The notes under the pieces: model-generated | The model's database searches: none | Seen by the model: the letters and a program-made list of their open reading frames with translations, nothing else | What the model was told of the DNA's origin: nothing | Made by a program: the position numbers and the translations under genes | Part shown: positions 49,705 through 58,522 of the stretch, piece by piece | How positions within the stretch are numbered: the stretch's first letter is position 1 | Layout of the letters: every line of letters begins with the position of its first letter | NCBI RefSeq assembly: GCF_013416555.1 | Contig: NZ_JACCFG010000001.1 | Coordinates: 1,116,001 to 1,180,000 of the forward strand | Origin: Sphingomonas sp. R-74633 | GTDB taxonomy: Bacteria > Pseudomonadota > Alphaproteobacteria > Sphingomonadales > Sphingomonadaceae | DNA length: 64,000 nucleotides | Reading direction: 5' to 3'

Positions 49705-50991
49705 ATGATCACCCGCAGGTCCGTGCTCGGATCGGCCGCCGCGCTCGCCGGCGCCGCCGCGCTCCCGGCTTCCGCAGCAGCCCCCGGCGACTTCGTCTCG
49801 ACAAAGGGCACCGGCCTCACCCTCGCCGGCAAGCCGTACCGCTTCGCCGGCAGCAACATGTGGTACGCCGCCTGGCTCGGCGCCGACGCCCCCTGGGGCA
49901 ATCGCGACCGCCTTCGCCGCGAGCTCGACGCGCTGGCCGACATGGGCGTCCGCAACCTGCGCATCGCCGCCTCGGCCGAAGATTCGCCGCTCAAGAACTC
50001 GGTCAAGCCCGCCTTCCGCACCCGCGGCAACGCCTGGAACCCTGCGCTGGTCGACGGCCTCGCCTACGCCCTTGCCGAGATGGGCAAGCGCGACATCAAG
50101 GCGGTGCTCTACCTCACCAATTTCTGGGAATGGTCGGGCGGGATGATGACCTATTTGTCCTGGGTCAACGGCGGCAAATATCTCAATATGAACGACCCGG
50201 CGCACCCCTGGCCGGAATTCCCCGACATGGCCGCGCAGTTCTATGCCAACAGCGAAGCCGTCGCGCTCTTCCACGACTATGTCCGCGCTACCGTGAAGCG
50301 CCACGCCGGCGACCCGGTGATCATGGCCTGGCAGCTTGCCAACGAGCCCCGCCCCGGCGGCAGCCCCAAGGCCCCCGAGCCCTTGCTCGCCGCGTATAAT
50401 GGCTGGATCCAGGGCACCGCGAAGCTGATCAAGTCGCTCTCGCCCCGCCACATGGTCTCGACCGGCAGCGAGGGCCTCAAGGGCTCGATCGAGCGTGCCG
50501 ATGTCTACAAGGCCGCGCACGCCTTCCCCGAGATCGATTATCTGACGGCGCATATCTGGCCGCTCAACTGGGGCTGGGTCGATGCGAAGGACATCGCCGG
50601 CACCAACGACGCCAGCTTTGCCAAGGTGCGCGAATATATCGCCCAGCACATCGCGCTCGCGACCGCGATCGGCAAACCGCTGGTGATCGAGGAATTTGGC
50701 TATCCGCGTGACGGCGGCGGCTATGACCCTGAGTCAGCAACCAGCTTCAAGGATCTCTATTACAAGCTTATTTATGCCGCAGTGGAGGCCAATCCCGGCA
50801 TCATCGCCGGCTCCAATTTCTGGGCGTGGAACGGCGAAGGCCGCCCCGTCCATGGCGACCACCGCTTCCGCCCTGGCGACACCGCCTGGCTTGGCGACCC
50901 GCCGCACGAGCCCCAGGGCTGGTACGGCGTGTTCGACAGCGACGCCTCCACCCGCGCCGTGATCCAGGCGCACGCGGCAGCGCTCGCGTAA
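49705..50991 (+). CDS. Tat-exported GH5-family glycoside hydrolase, mannanase-like
   Basis: The 428-residue protein has a twin-arginine signal, TRRSVLGSAAALAGAAALP, cleaved near ASAAAP. The catalytic domain is a GH5 barrel: NMWYAAWLGADAPWG, acid/base Glu in WQLANEPRPGG and nucleophile Glu in VIEEFGYPRDGGG, with HIWPLNWGW between. These blocks fit endo-1,4-beta-mannosidases. It should cut mannan outside the inner membrane, though other beta-glycans are possible. GGGGAGGAAG precedes the ATG at 49705. Confidence 0.88.
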   Translation: MITRRSVLGSAAALAGAAALPASAAAPGDFVSTKGTGLTLAGKPYRFAGSNMWYAAWLGADAPWGNRDRLRRELDALADMGVRNLRIAASAEDSPLKNSVKPAFRTRGNAWNPALVDGLAYALAEMGKRDIKAVLYLTNFWEWSGGMMTYLSWVNGGKYLNMNDPAHPWPEFPDMAAQFYANSEAVALFHDYVRATVKRHAGDPVIMAWQLANEPRPGGSPKAPEPLLAAYNGWIQGTAKLIKSLSPRHMVSTGSEGLKGSIERADVYKAAHAFPEIDYLTAHIWPLNWGWVDAKDIAGTNDASFAKVREYIAQHIALATAIGKPLVIEEFGYPRDGGGYDPESATSFKDLYYKLIYAAVEANPGIIAGSNFWAWNGEGRPVHGDHRFRPGDTAWLGDPPHEPQGWYGVFDSDASTRAVIQAHAAALA

Positions 50992-51079
50992 ATCGAAATG
51001 GTAGCGTAACATTAACTGCGAAAGTCCTGCAACCACCTGAATATATACGTGTTTTGCCTTCTACTATGTGGAGGTGGGC

Positions 51080-51553
51080 ATGTTGAGACAGAGGGACGCA
51101 CGACACTCCGTTCTCATCCGCGGCCGTATGCGGGCCGGCGGACCGCTTACCGATGTCTGCATCCGCAACGTCTCGAAGAACGGGATGATGCTCCAGGCGC
51201 CCGAGGCGCCGGAGCGCGGCACCTTTGTCGAGGTGCGGTTGCCCGAGGACGTGGTCGTCGGCCAGGTCGTCTGGTCGAGCGACCGCCGCTTCGGCATCAA
51301 GACGCGCGATCGCGTGCCGATCTGGCGCCTGCTCGGCAAGCCTTCGCCGGTCGAGCGCGGGAGCGGCAGCGCGCTTCGCATCGACATGACGCGGCCCGTC
51401 TCCGGCCGCTCCCGTGGCGACGCCCGCGCCAGCGGCCGCAGCATGGAATTTCTCTTCCTCGCCATGGCCATCACCACCGCCGTCGGCTTCTTCGCCTTCC
51501 TCGGCTATGAGGCGCTCTCCGGCCTCACCCAGCAGATCACCACGCACCTCTGA
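51080..51553 (+). CDS. PilZ-domain protein with C-terminal membrane anchor (second copy)
   Basis: The 157-residue protein has RQRDARHSV and NVSKNG, the arginine and N-x-S-x2-G motifs of PilZ domains, then a Ser/Arg-rich linker and a C-terminal helix, MEFLFLAMAITTAVGFFAFLGY. Order and sequence parallel the protein at 40336 (both have IRN-x-S and GMML-x-AP). It probably binds c-di-GMP at the membrane. The ATG at 51080 follows GGAGGTGG. Confidence 0.88.
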   Translation: MLRQRDARHSVLIRGRMRAGGPLTDVCIRNVSKNGMMLQAPEAPERGTFVEVRLPEDVVVGQVVWSSDRRFGIKTRDRVPIWRLLGKPSPVERGSGSALRIDMTRPVSGRSRGDARASGRSMEFLFLAMAITTAVGFFAFLGYEALSGLTQQITTHL

Positions 51554-51633
51554 CGCGCCCGGGAAAGTTTCCCTAGCCCCATCCCAAGCAACCGTCCGTT
51601 GCCCCGCGCAGCCCTCGGGCCCATTTGCCCTCC

Positions 51634-52419
51634 ATGGCAACGCTCCTCGATCCCACCGCGCGCGGGCGCGTGATTCTCGTTGGTGCCGGCCCGGGCGATC
51701 CCGGCCTGCTCACCGTGCGCGCCGTCGAGGCGCTCAAGCAGGCAGACGTGCTGGTCCACGACGGGCTGGTCGATCCGCGCGTGCTCGATCTCGCCCCTCA
51801 GGCGCACCGCATCTCGGTCGCCAAGAGCCGCTCGAAGCACACCGTGCCGCAGGACGCGATCAACGCGCTGATCGTCGCGCATGTGAAGACCGGCGCAATC
51901 GTCGTCCGGCTGAAGGGCGGCGACCCGTTCATCTTCGGCCGCGGCGGCGAGGAAGTCGAAGCCGTGCGCGCCGCGGGGCTCCCCGTCGAAGTCATCCCCG
52001 GCATCTCCGCCGCGCTGGGCGCCGCTGCCGAGGCAATGCTCCCACTCACCCACCGCGACTGGTCGAGCGCGGTCAGCTTCGTCGCCGGCCAGTGCAAGGG
52101 CCTGAAGGACCAGAACTGGTCGGGCCTCGCCGGCAAGGGCCGCACCTTGGTGATCTACATGGGCGTCGCCACCTGCCCCGACATCTCGGAAAAGCTGATG
52201 AATGAGGGCGTTGCCCCCGACATGCCCGTCGCCGTGCTCGAGCGCGGCACGCTCGAGGGCAGCCGCGCGCTGCGCACGCTCCTCGCCGATCTCGGCCCGA
52301 TGGTCGAGCGCGAGAAGGTGAAGAGCCCCGCGATCATCGTCGTCGGCGAAGTCGTCATGCTCGCGGATGCCGAGGACAAGCTCGCCAACTGGGCCAAGGC
52401 GGCGGAGGCGCTGGCATGA
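51634..52419 (+). CDS. cobA: Uroporphyrinogen-III C-methyltransferase
   Basis: The 261-residue enzyme adds two methyl groups from S-adenosylmethionine to uroporphyrinogen III on the way to siroheme, the cofactor of the sulfite reductase encoded next. Motifs are VGAGPGDPGLLTVRA, VVRLKGGDPFIFGRGGEE and VIPGISAALGAAA. It lacks the extra CysG dehydrogenase domain. Its stop overlaps the next gene by 4 bases. It starts a five-gene operon for sulfur assimilation. Confidence 0.93.
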   Translation: MATLLDPTARGRVILVGAGPGDPGLLTVRAVEALKQADVLVHDGLVDPRVLDLAPQAHRISVAKSRSKHTVPQDAINALIVAHVKTGAIVVRLKGGDPFIFGRGGEEVEAVRAAGLPVEVIPGISAALGAAAEAMLPLTHRDWSSAVSFVAGQCKGLKDQNWSGLAGKGRTLVIYMGVATCPDISEKLMNEGVAPDMPVAVLERGTLEGSRALRTLLADLGPMVEREKVKSPAIIVVGEVVMLADAEDKLANWAKAAEALA

Positions 52420-52712
52420 AGCTGCTCACCGGCAACGACCTGCCCACCGGCGACGTCACCTGGTGGACCGGCAATGGCTGGTCGCGCCATGTCGAGGATG
52501 CCGTCGATGTCGGTGACCAGGGAGAGGCGATCGCCCATGCCGAGGAAGGGGCCCGCCGCGTCAACGGTCCCTATGTGATCGACGCGACCGCCACGCCCGA
52601 GGGGCCCCGCCCCGCGCATATCAAGGACCGCATCCGCGCGCTGGGCCCCACCGTCCGCCCGGACCTGACATTGAAGCCCGCCGACCCCGAAGCCGGCAGC
52701 TGGGTGATCTGA
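52416..52712 (+). CDS. DUF2849 protein of the sulfite reductase operon
   Basis: The 98-residue protein contains TGDVTWWTGNGWSRHVEDAV and GPYVIDATATPEGPRPAHIKDRIR, features of DUF2849. The function is unknown, but the family is fixed beside cysI in many alphaproteobacteria. It overlaps cobA by 4 bases, and cysI starts 1 base after its stop. It may support the sulfite reductase; this is inferred from the operon. Confidence 0.83.
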   Translation: MKLLTGNDLPTGDVTWWTGNGWSRHVEDAVDVGDQGEAIAHAEEGARRVNGPYVIDATATPEGPRPAHIKDRIRALGPTVRPDLTLKPADPEAGSWVI

Positions 52713-52713
52713 C

Positions 52714-54345
52714 ATGTACAAATACGACGAATATGACCACTCGATCGTCGCTGCCCGCGTCGAGGAGTTCCGCGACCAGGTGAACCGCCGCCTGGCAGGC
52801 CAGATCACCGAGGACCAGTTCAAGCCGCTGCGGCTGATGAACGGCCTCTATCTCCAGCTCCACGCCTATATGCTGCGCGTCGCGGTGCCCTATGGCACGC
52901 TCGACAGCCGCCAGATGCACATGCTGGCGCACATCGCCCGCAAGTACGACCGTGGCTATGGCCATTTCACCACGCGCCAGAACCTCCAGTATAACTGGAT
53001 CAAGCTCGAGGACGCGCCGGACATCCTCGCCGATCTGGCGACGGTCGAGATGCATGCCATCCAGACGTCGGGCAACTGCATCCGCAACATCTCGTCGGAC
53101 CAGTTCGCCGGTGCCGCCGCCGACGAGCTCACCGATCCGCGCCCCTGGGCCGAGCTGCTGCGCCAGTGGAGCACGTTCCACCCCGAGTTCAGCTACCTGC
53201 CGCGCAAGTTCAAGATCTGCGTGATCGCTGCCGAGGAAGACCGTGCGGCGATGCGCCTGCACGATATCGGCATCCAGATCGTCGAGCGTGACGGCGAGCT
53301 CGGTGCCGCGATTTACGTGGGCGGCGGCATGGGCCGCACTCCGATGATCGCCCCGCTGATCAAGGACTTCGTGCCCTTCGACGATTTCGTCAGCTATCTC
53401 GAGGCCTGCCTGCGCGTCTACAATCGCTATGGCCGCCGCGACAATATCTACAAGGCGCGGATCAAGATCCTGATCCACGAGCTTGGCGCGGACAAATATG
53501 CTGCCGAGGTCGAGGAAGAGTTCGCTGCGGTGAAGGCGCTCGGCATCGATCCGCCCAAGGCCGAGTTCGACCGCATCGCCGCCTATTTCGCCCCGCCCGC
53601 CTATGCCGCGGACGCGCCCGACACGCTCGACCGCAGCGACCCCGATTTCGCGGTCTGGCTCGATCAGAATGTCTCGGCGCACAAGCAGCCCGGCCATGCG
53701 GTGGTGACGATCAGCCTCAAGCCGATCGGCGGTATCCCCGGCGACGCTTCGGCCGACCAGATCGACCTGATGGCCGATCTCGCCAAAACGTACAGCTTCG
53801 ACGAACTGCGCGTCACTCACGCACAAAACATCGTCCTCCCGCATGTCCGCAAGGCCGATCTCTACACCGTGTGGCAGCAGCTCCGTGACGCCGGCCTCGC
53901 CGAAGCCAATCTGGACCTGATCAGCGACATCATCGCCTGCCCGGGCCTCGATTACTGCTCACTGGCGAACGCCCGCTCGATCCCGCTCGCCCAGAAGATC
54001 GCCACGCGCTTCTCGGACATCGGCCGCCAGCGCGAACTCGGCGAGCTCAAGCTCAAGATCAGCGGCTGCATCAACGCCTGCGGCCACCACCATGCCGGTC
54101 ACATCGGCATCCTTGGTGTCGACCGTAAGGGCGTCGAGAATTATCAGCTGCTGCTCGGCGGCTCGGGTGCGGAGGACGTGTCGCTCGGCACGATCACCGG
54201 CCCCGGCTTCAGCGAGGACGGCATCGTCGACGCGATCGAGAAGGCCACCGACGTCTATCTCGCCCAGCGCGAGACCGGCGAGCGCTTCCTCGACACCTAT
54301 CGCCGCGTCGGCATGACCCCGTTCAAGGAGGCGATCTATGGGTGA
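52714..54345 (+). CDS. cysI: Sulfite reductase hemoprotein (ferredoxin- or NADPH-linked)
   Basis: The 543-residue enzyme reduces sulfite to sulfide with siroheme and a [4Fe-4S] cluster. Substrate-contact arginines are in FTTRQNLQYNW and NCIRNISSD. The cluster cysteines are CPGLDYC (C-x5-C) and CINAC (C-x3-C). No flavoprotein subunit CysJ lies next to it, so ferredoxin or another protein must give electrons. It overlaps the DUF934 gene by 8 bases. Confidence 0.93.
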   Translation: MYKYDEYDHSIVAARVEEFRDQVNRRLAGQITEDQFKPLRLMNGLYLQLHAYMLRVAVPYGTLDSRQMHMLAHIARKYDRGYGHFTTRQNLQYNWIKLEDAPDILADLATVEMHAIQTSGNCIRNISSDQFAGAAADELTDPRPWAELLRQWSTFHPEFSYLPRKFKICVIAAEEDRAAMRLHDIGIQIVERDGELGAAIYVGGGMGRTPMIAPLIKDFVPFDDFVSYLEACLRVYNRYGRRDNIYKARIKILIHELGADKYAAEVEEEFAAVKALGIDPPKAEFDRIAAYFAPPAYAADAPDTLDRSDPDFAVWLDQNVSAHKQPGHAVVTISLKPIGGIPGDASADQIDLMADLAKTYSFDELRVTHAQNIVLPHVRKADLYTVWQQLRDAGLAEANLDLISDIIACPGLDYCSLANARSIPLAQKIATRFSDIGRQRELGELKLKISGCINACGHHHAGHIGILGVDRKGVENYQLLLGGSGAEDVSLGTITGPGFSEDGIVDAIEKATDVYLAQRETGERFLDTYRRVGMTPFKEAIYG

Positions 54346-54763
54346 TCTGCTGCGCTACCGCGACGACGAGGCGCATGAGGAGCCCGCGGTCACACTCGAC
54401 AGCTTCCTCGGCCAGTCCAACGCCACCGCCGTCCGCATCGAGAGCGGCGAGGATGCGCGCGTCCTCCTGCCCCATCTCGAGCGCCTCGCCTTGGTCGAAG
54501 TCAGCTTCCCCAAATATCGCGACGGCCGCGGCTATTCGACCGGCCGCATCCTGCGCGAAGCCGGCTATACCGGCGAGTTGCGCGCCCAGGGCGATGTGCT
54601 GGTCGACCAGATCCCGCTGATGCGCCGCTGCGGCTTCGACAGCTTCGCGCCCGAGGCACCGGTCGACGAGGCCGTGCTCGCCGCGTCGCTCGCCCGTTAC
54701 GAATTCCACTATCAGGCCGCTGCCGACCCTGCGGTGCCGGTATGGAAACGCCGGCATGGGTGA
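54338..54763 (+). CDS. DUF934 protein of the sulfite reductase operon
   Basis: The 141-residue protein has the DUF934 blocks FPKYRDGRGYSTGRILREAGY and QIPLMRRCGFDSF. The family has no established function but commonly stands between cysI and cysH in proteobacteria. It overlaps both neighbours by 8 bases, a sign of strict cotranslation. Confidence 0.85.
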   Translation: MGDLLRYRDDEAHEEPAVTLDSFLGQSNATAVRIESGEDARVLLPHLERLALVEVSFPKYRDGRGYSTGRILREAGYTGELRAQGDVLVDQIPLMRRCGFDSFAPEAPVDEAVLAASLARYEFHYQAAADPAVPVWKRRHG

Positions 54764-55523
54764 AGTCGCCCGGAAGATCGACCGGCTGGACGTCGCCCCG
54801 CGCTGGACGGCGTCGGACGCAATCCGCCTCAACAACCTGTTCCGCGGCACCGACACGCCCGAGATGCTGCGCGAAGTGCTCGGCAACCACATGCTGGGCG
54901 ACGTCGCTTTGGTGTCGTCCTTCGGCGCCGAGAGCGCGGCGCTGCTTCATCTCGTCGCCCAGGCCGATCCGAACGTGCCCGTCATCTTCCTCGATACCGG
55001 CAAGCATTTCCCCGAGACGCTCGCCTATGTCCACGAGCTCGCGGAGTTCATCGGCCTCAAGAACCTCCAGATCATCGGCCCCGATGCCGAAGTGATCGAG
55101 AAGCGCGATGGCACCGGCCTGCGCTGGTCCTACGACCCCGATGGCTGCTGCGAAATCCGCAAGGTGATCCCGCTGGCCAAGGCGCTCGCTCCCTTCGACA
55201 CCAGCATCACCGGCCGCAAGGCGTTCCAGGCCTCGACCCGCAACGCCCTCCCCCGCTTCGAGATCGACGCCGAAGGCCGCCTCAAGTTCAACCCGCTGGC
55301 GAGCTGGACCAAGGACGACATCGAAGCCTATTTCGAGGCGCACAACCTCCCCCGCCACCCGCTGGAAGCGCAGGGTTATCTCTCGATCGGCTGCGCGCCC
55401 TGCACCAGCGTGGTCAAGGCGGGCGAAGACCCCCGCTCGGGCCGCTGGCGGGGCTGGGACAAGACCGAGTGCGGCATCCACACCCCCGTGGAAGACGGCG
55501 ACCCCAACCAGCCGAGCTTCTGA
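54756..55523 (+). CDS. cysH: Adenylylsulfate (APS/PAPS) reductase
   Basis: The 255-residue enzyme reduces activated sulfate to sulfite with thioredoxin. It has VSSFGAESAALLH for the nucleotide, a double-cysteine DGCCEIRK near residue 130, CAPC near residue 215 and the catalytic ECGIH close to the C-terminus. The CC and C-x2-C pairs bind a [4Fe-4S] cluster, which marks the APS-specific branch rather than E. coli-type PAPS reductases. Sulfate adenylyltransferase genes are not in the window. Confidence 0.93.
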   Translation: MGEVARKIDRLDVAPRWTASDAIRLNNLFRGTDTPEMLREVLGNHMLGDVALVSSFGAESAALLHLVAQADPNVPVIFLDTGKHFPETLAYVHELAEFIGLKNLQIIGPDAEVIEKRDGTGLRWSYDPDGCCEIRKVIPLAKALAPFDTSITGRKAFQASTRNALPRFEIDAEGRLKFNPLASWTKDDIEAYFEAHNLPRHPLEAQGYLSIGCAPCTSVVKAGEDPRSGRWRGWDKTECGIHTPVEDGDPNQPSF

Positions 55524-55557
55524 TTGCCTCCTCCGCGCGCAGCGCTAGCCTGACACG

Positions 55558-55791
55558 ATGCACACCCCCAGCGATTGCCCGAAATGCGGCAGCCAGTTCA
55601 CCGAAGGCTATATCGCCGACCACGCCTTTTTGGGCACGACCGTCAGCACCTTTGTCGGCGGTCAGCCGGCAGGGCTTCTGGCCGACATCGCGCGCGGCGG
55701 CGCCGAGCGATACAGGATCCAGACCTGGCGCTGCGACGGCTGCGGCTATCTCGAAAGCTATGCCCGCGCACCGCTCCACCCGCACGGCTGA
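55558..55791 (+). CDS. Small zinc-ribbon protein
   Basis: The 77-residue protein has two C-x2-C knuckles, CPKCGSQFTEG and CDGCGYLESYA, with a GQPAGLLADIARGG stretch between them. The function is unknown; it may be a general zinc or nucleic-acid-binding protein. It starts 34 bases after cysH and is convergent with the histidine kinase gene. Confidence 0.72.
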   Translation: MHTPSDCPKCGSQFTEGYIADHAFLGTTVSTFVGGQPAGLLADIARGGAERYRIQTWRCDGCGYLESYARAPLHPHG

Positions 55792-55800
55792 CCGGGCGCC

Positions 55801-58278
55801 CTAGCGCTCGCGCATGATCCGCTCGACCCGCGTGTTGAGGTCGTCCACCGCGAAGGGCTTGGTCAGTACTTCCATGCCATGCTCGATATGGCCGTGGTTG
55901 AGCACGGCATTCTCGGCATAGCCGGTGACGAACAGCACCTTGAGATCGGGCCGCAGCGCCCGCGCGGCATCGGCTACCTGCCGCCCGTTCAAGCCGCCCG
56001 GCAGCCCGACATCGGTGATCAGCAGGTCGATCCGCCCGGCACCCTCCAGGATGCGCAGCCCGCTCGGGCCGTCCGCCGCCTCGAGGCACGAATACCCCAG
56101 TTCGCCCAGCGCATCGACGATCAGCATCCGCACCGTCGGCTCGTCGTCGACCACCAGCACGATCTCGCCCTCATGGCCCGCCTGCGCAGCAATCCCGCCC
56201 GCATCGAGCGCCGGGGCATCCTCATCGCCCAGGTGGCGCGGCAGATAGACGCACACCATCGTCCCCTGCCCGACCTCGGAATAGATCCGCACATGGCCGT
56301 GGCTCTGGCGCGCAAAGCCATAGACCATCGACAGGCCGAGCCCGGTCCCCTCGCCCAGCGGCTTGGTGGTGAAGAACGGGTCGAACACCCGGTCGAGGAT
56401 CGCCTTCTCGATGCCGCTGCCGGTGTCGCTCACGCAGACCGTGACATATTGCCCCGGCTCGAGCCCGCGTTCGCGTGCGGTGCGGTGGTCGAGCCATTTA
56501 TTGCCCGTCTCGATCGTGATCTTGCCGCCATCGGGCATCGCGTCGCGCGCGTTGATGCACAGATTGAGGATCGCATTCTCGAGCTGATTGGCATCGACCA
56601 AAGTCGGCCATAGCCCCCCGGCCGCAATCGTCTCGACTTCGATCGCCGGCCCCACGGTGCGCTGCACGAGCTCGACGAGGTCGGCGAGCAACCGGTTGAT
56701 CACCACCGCCTTGGGAGACAGCGTCTGCCGCCGCGAAAATGCGAGCAGCCGGTGCGTCAGCGCCGCCGCGCGCCGCGTCGCGCCCTGTCCGGCGGAAAGA
56801 TATTTCTCGACGTCGCGGTTGCGCCCCTGCGACAGCCGCGTCCCGATCATCTCGAACGCGCCCGAAATCCCGGCGAGCAGATTGTTGAAGTCATGCGCGA
56901 TGCCGCCGGTGAGCTGGCCCACCGCTTCCATCTTCTGCGCCTGGCGCAGCGCCTCCTCGGTGTTGCGCAGCCGGTCCTGCTCCTGCAGCCGCTCGGTCAC
57001 GTCATAGGCGAACTGATAGGCACCCACTTGCCGCCCGGCCTGGTCGCGCAATGGGCTGAAACGCACTTCGTAGAAATGCTCGTCGTCGGTGCCCTGCCCG
57101 GTCTGGACGATCTCGGTGAAGCTCTCGCCTTCCAGCGCACGTTGCCACAGCGCGTCGATCGAGGCGCGCAGGTCGAGATGGTTGACCACCAGGTCCGCCA
57201 TCCGGTCGCCCACGCGCGGATAGACACCGAACACGCTCGCAAATTCGCGCGCCGCCGCGCCGTTGATCGCCACCCAGCGCCGATCCATGTCGACCACCTG
57301 GATGAACGCCGCGGTCTCCTCGACGACATCGGCGAGCACGCGCCGCTCGGCCAGCGTCTCGGCCACCCGCGCTTCCAGCGTCTCGTTGAGCTGTTGAAGG
57401 TCCAGTTCGGCGCGCCGCCGCGGCGTCACGTCCTGGAACAGCACCGCGACCTGGCGCTTGCTCGCCGGCTCGATGCGAAAGGCCGAGAGCGAGAGATAAC
57501 GCTGCGTCGCTTCCAGCTCGCGCTCGAAGCGGATCGGCTCGCCGCTGCGCAGCACGCCACCATAGCGCTCGACCCAGTCACCCGCCTCGTCGGGCACCAT
57601 CTCGCGCACCTTCTGGCCCACCACATTGGGGATGCCGGCATGCGCGGCATAGGCGGCATTGGCCTCGACATGGATATAGTCGCTGAGCGGGCCATGCGGC
57701 CCGTCGAGGAACTCGATGACGCAAAAGCCCTCGTCCATCGTGTCGAACAAGGCGCGATAGCGCTGGTCCGCCTCGTCGCGCCGCTTGAGCTCGCGCCGGG
57801 CATCGAGCTGCGCCATCACCTGGCGCGCCAGCACCTTCAGCGTGCGTTGCTGGAGCTCGGTCAGCTGCTTAGGCTCGGTGTCGAGCACGCAGAGCGTCCC
57901 GATCGGCCAGCCCTCGACCGACTTGAGCAGCGCGCCGGCATAGAAACGCAGGTGCGCCTCGCCCGTCACCAGCGGATTGCAGTCGAAGCGCTTGTCCTGC
58001 GTCGCGTCGGGGATCTCGAGGAATTCGGATTCGAGGATCGCATGCGCGCAAAAGCTGGTCTCGAGCGGCGTCTCGCGCACCCCCAACCCGACTTCGGCCT
58101 TGAAGAATTGCCGGTCGCGCGCGATCAGATTCACCACTGCGATCGGCGTGCCGCAGATATCCGCCGCCAGCCGCGCGATCTCGTCGAACGCCGGCTCGGC
58201 CGCGGTGTCGAGAATATCGTAAGCCTCGAGCGCCTGCAGACGTTGCTGCTCGCGCTGCTGCGGCGTGATTTCAGTCAT
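55801..58278 (-). CDS. Hybrid sensor histidine kinase with GAF, PAS and receiver domains
   Basis: The 825-residue protein has, in order, an N-terminal GAF domain (about 20-165, with TSFCAHAI), two PAS domains (about 175-300 and 330-440), the dimerisation domain with phospho-accepting His in [12 protein letters not shown], an ATPase domain ([28 protein letters not shown]) and a receiver domain whose Asp is in [11 protein letters not shown]. No transmembrane segment is seen, so it senses a cytoplasmic signal. It has no output gene next to it. Confidence 0.92.
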   Translation of the reverse strand: MTEITPQQREQQRLQALEAYDILDTAAEPAFDEIARLAADICGTPIAVVNLIARDRQFFKAEVGLGVRETPLETSFCAHAILESEFLEIPDATQDKRFDCNPLVTGEAHLRFYAGALLKSVEGWPIGTLCVLDTEPKQLTELQQRTLKVLARQVMAQLDARRELKRRDEADQRYRALFDTMDEGFCVIEFLDGPHGPLSDYIHVEANAAYAAHAGIPNVVGQKVREMVPDEAGDWVERYGGVLRSGEPIRFERELEATQRYLSLSAFRIEPASKRQVAVLFQDVTPRRRAELDLQQLNETLEARVAETLAERRVLADVVEETAAFIQVVDMDRRWVAINGAAAREFASVFGVYPRVGDRMADLVVNHLDLRASIDALWQRALEGESFTEIVQTGQGTDDEHFYEVRFSPLRDQAGRQVGAYQFAYDVTERLQEQDRLRNTEEALRQAQKMEAVGQLTGGIAHDFNNLLAGISGAFEMIGTRLSQGRNRDVEKYLSAGQGATRRAAALTHRLLAFSRRQTLSPKAVVINRLLADLVELVQRTVGPAIEVETIAAGGLWPTLVDANQLENAILNLCINARDAMPDGGKITIETGNKWLDHRTARERGLEPGQYVTVCVSDTGSGIEKAILDRVFDPFFTTKPLGEGTGLGLSMVYGFARQSHGHVRIYSEVGQGTMVCVYLPRHLGDEDAPALDAGGIAAQAGHEGEIVLVVDDEPTVRMLIVDALGELGYSCLEAADGPSGLRILEGAGRIDLLITDVGLPGGLNGRQVADAARALRPDLKVLFVTGYAENAVLNHGHIEHGMEVLTKPFAVDDLNTRVERIMRER

Positions 58279-58401
58279 TGCGCCCCGGTTGCCGCTCTAA
58301 TCCACGCACGGCCCGTCGGCCGCGCTCCGCAAAGACGCATGATGCCGGTTTTTGTTTCGATGCGCGACTGAAAGCTCCAGGCTGCTCCCCGGCGGCAACC
58401 T

Positions 58402-58502
58402 GTTCCCCGGCGAAGGCCGGGGCCCAGTCTCGACGCAGCTGGTGAGGTTGGACCAGCCTCTCGAACGACATTGCAACTGGGCCCCGGCTTTCGCCGGGGA
58501 AC
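58402..58502. repeat. Palindromic repeat element, copy B
   Basis: The arms at 58402-58428 and 58476-58502 are inverted copies with one mismatch in 27 bases. Each contains the short hairpin CCCCGGC with a GAAG or GAAA loop and ends in CCCAG, as in copies A and C. It lies between the dnaB 3' end and the start of the kinase gene. The rest of the gap (58279-58401) shows no gene. Confidence 0.85.
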
Positions 58503-58522
58503 CGTCAGCACAAATCGACGCC

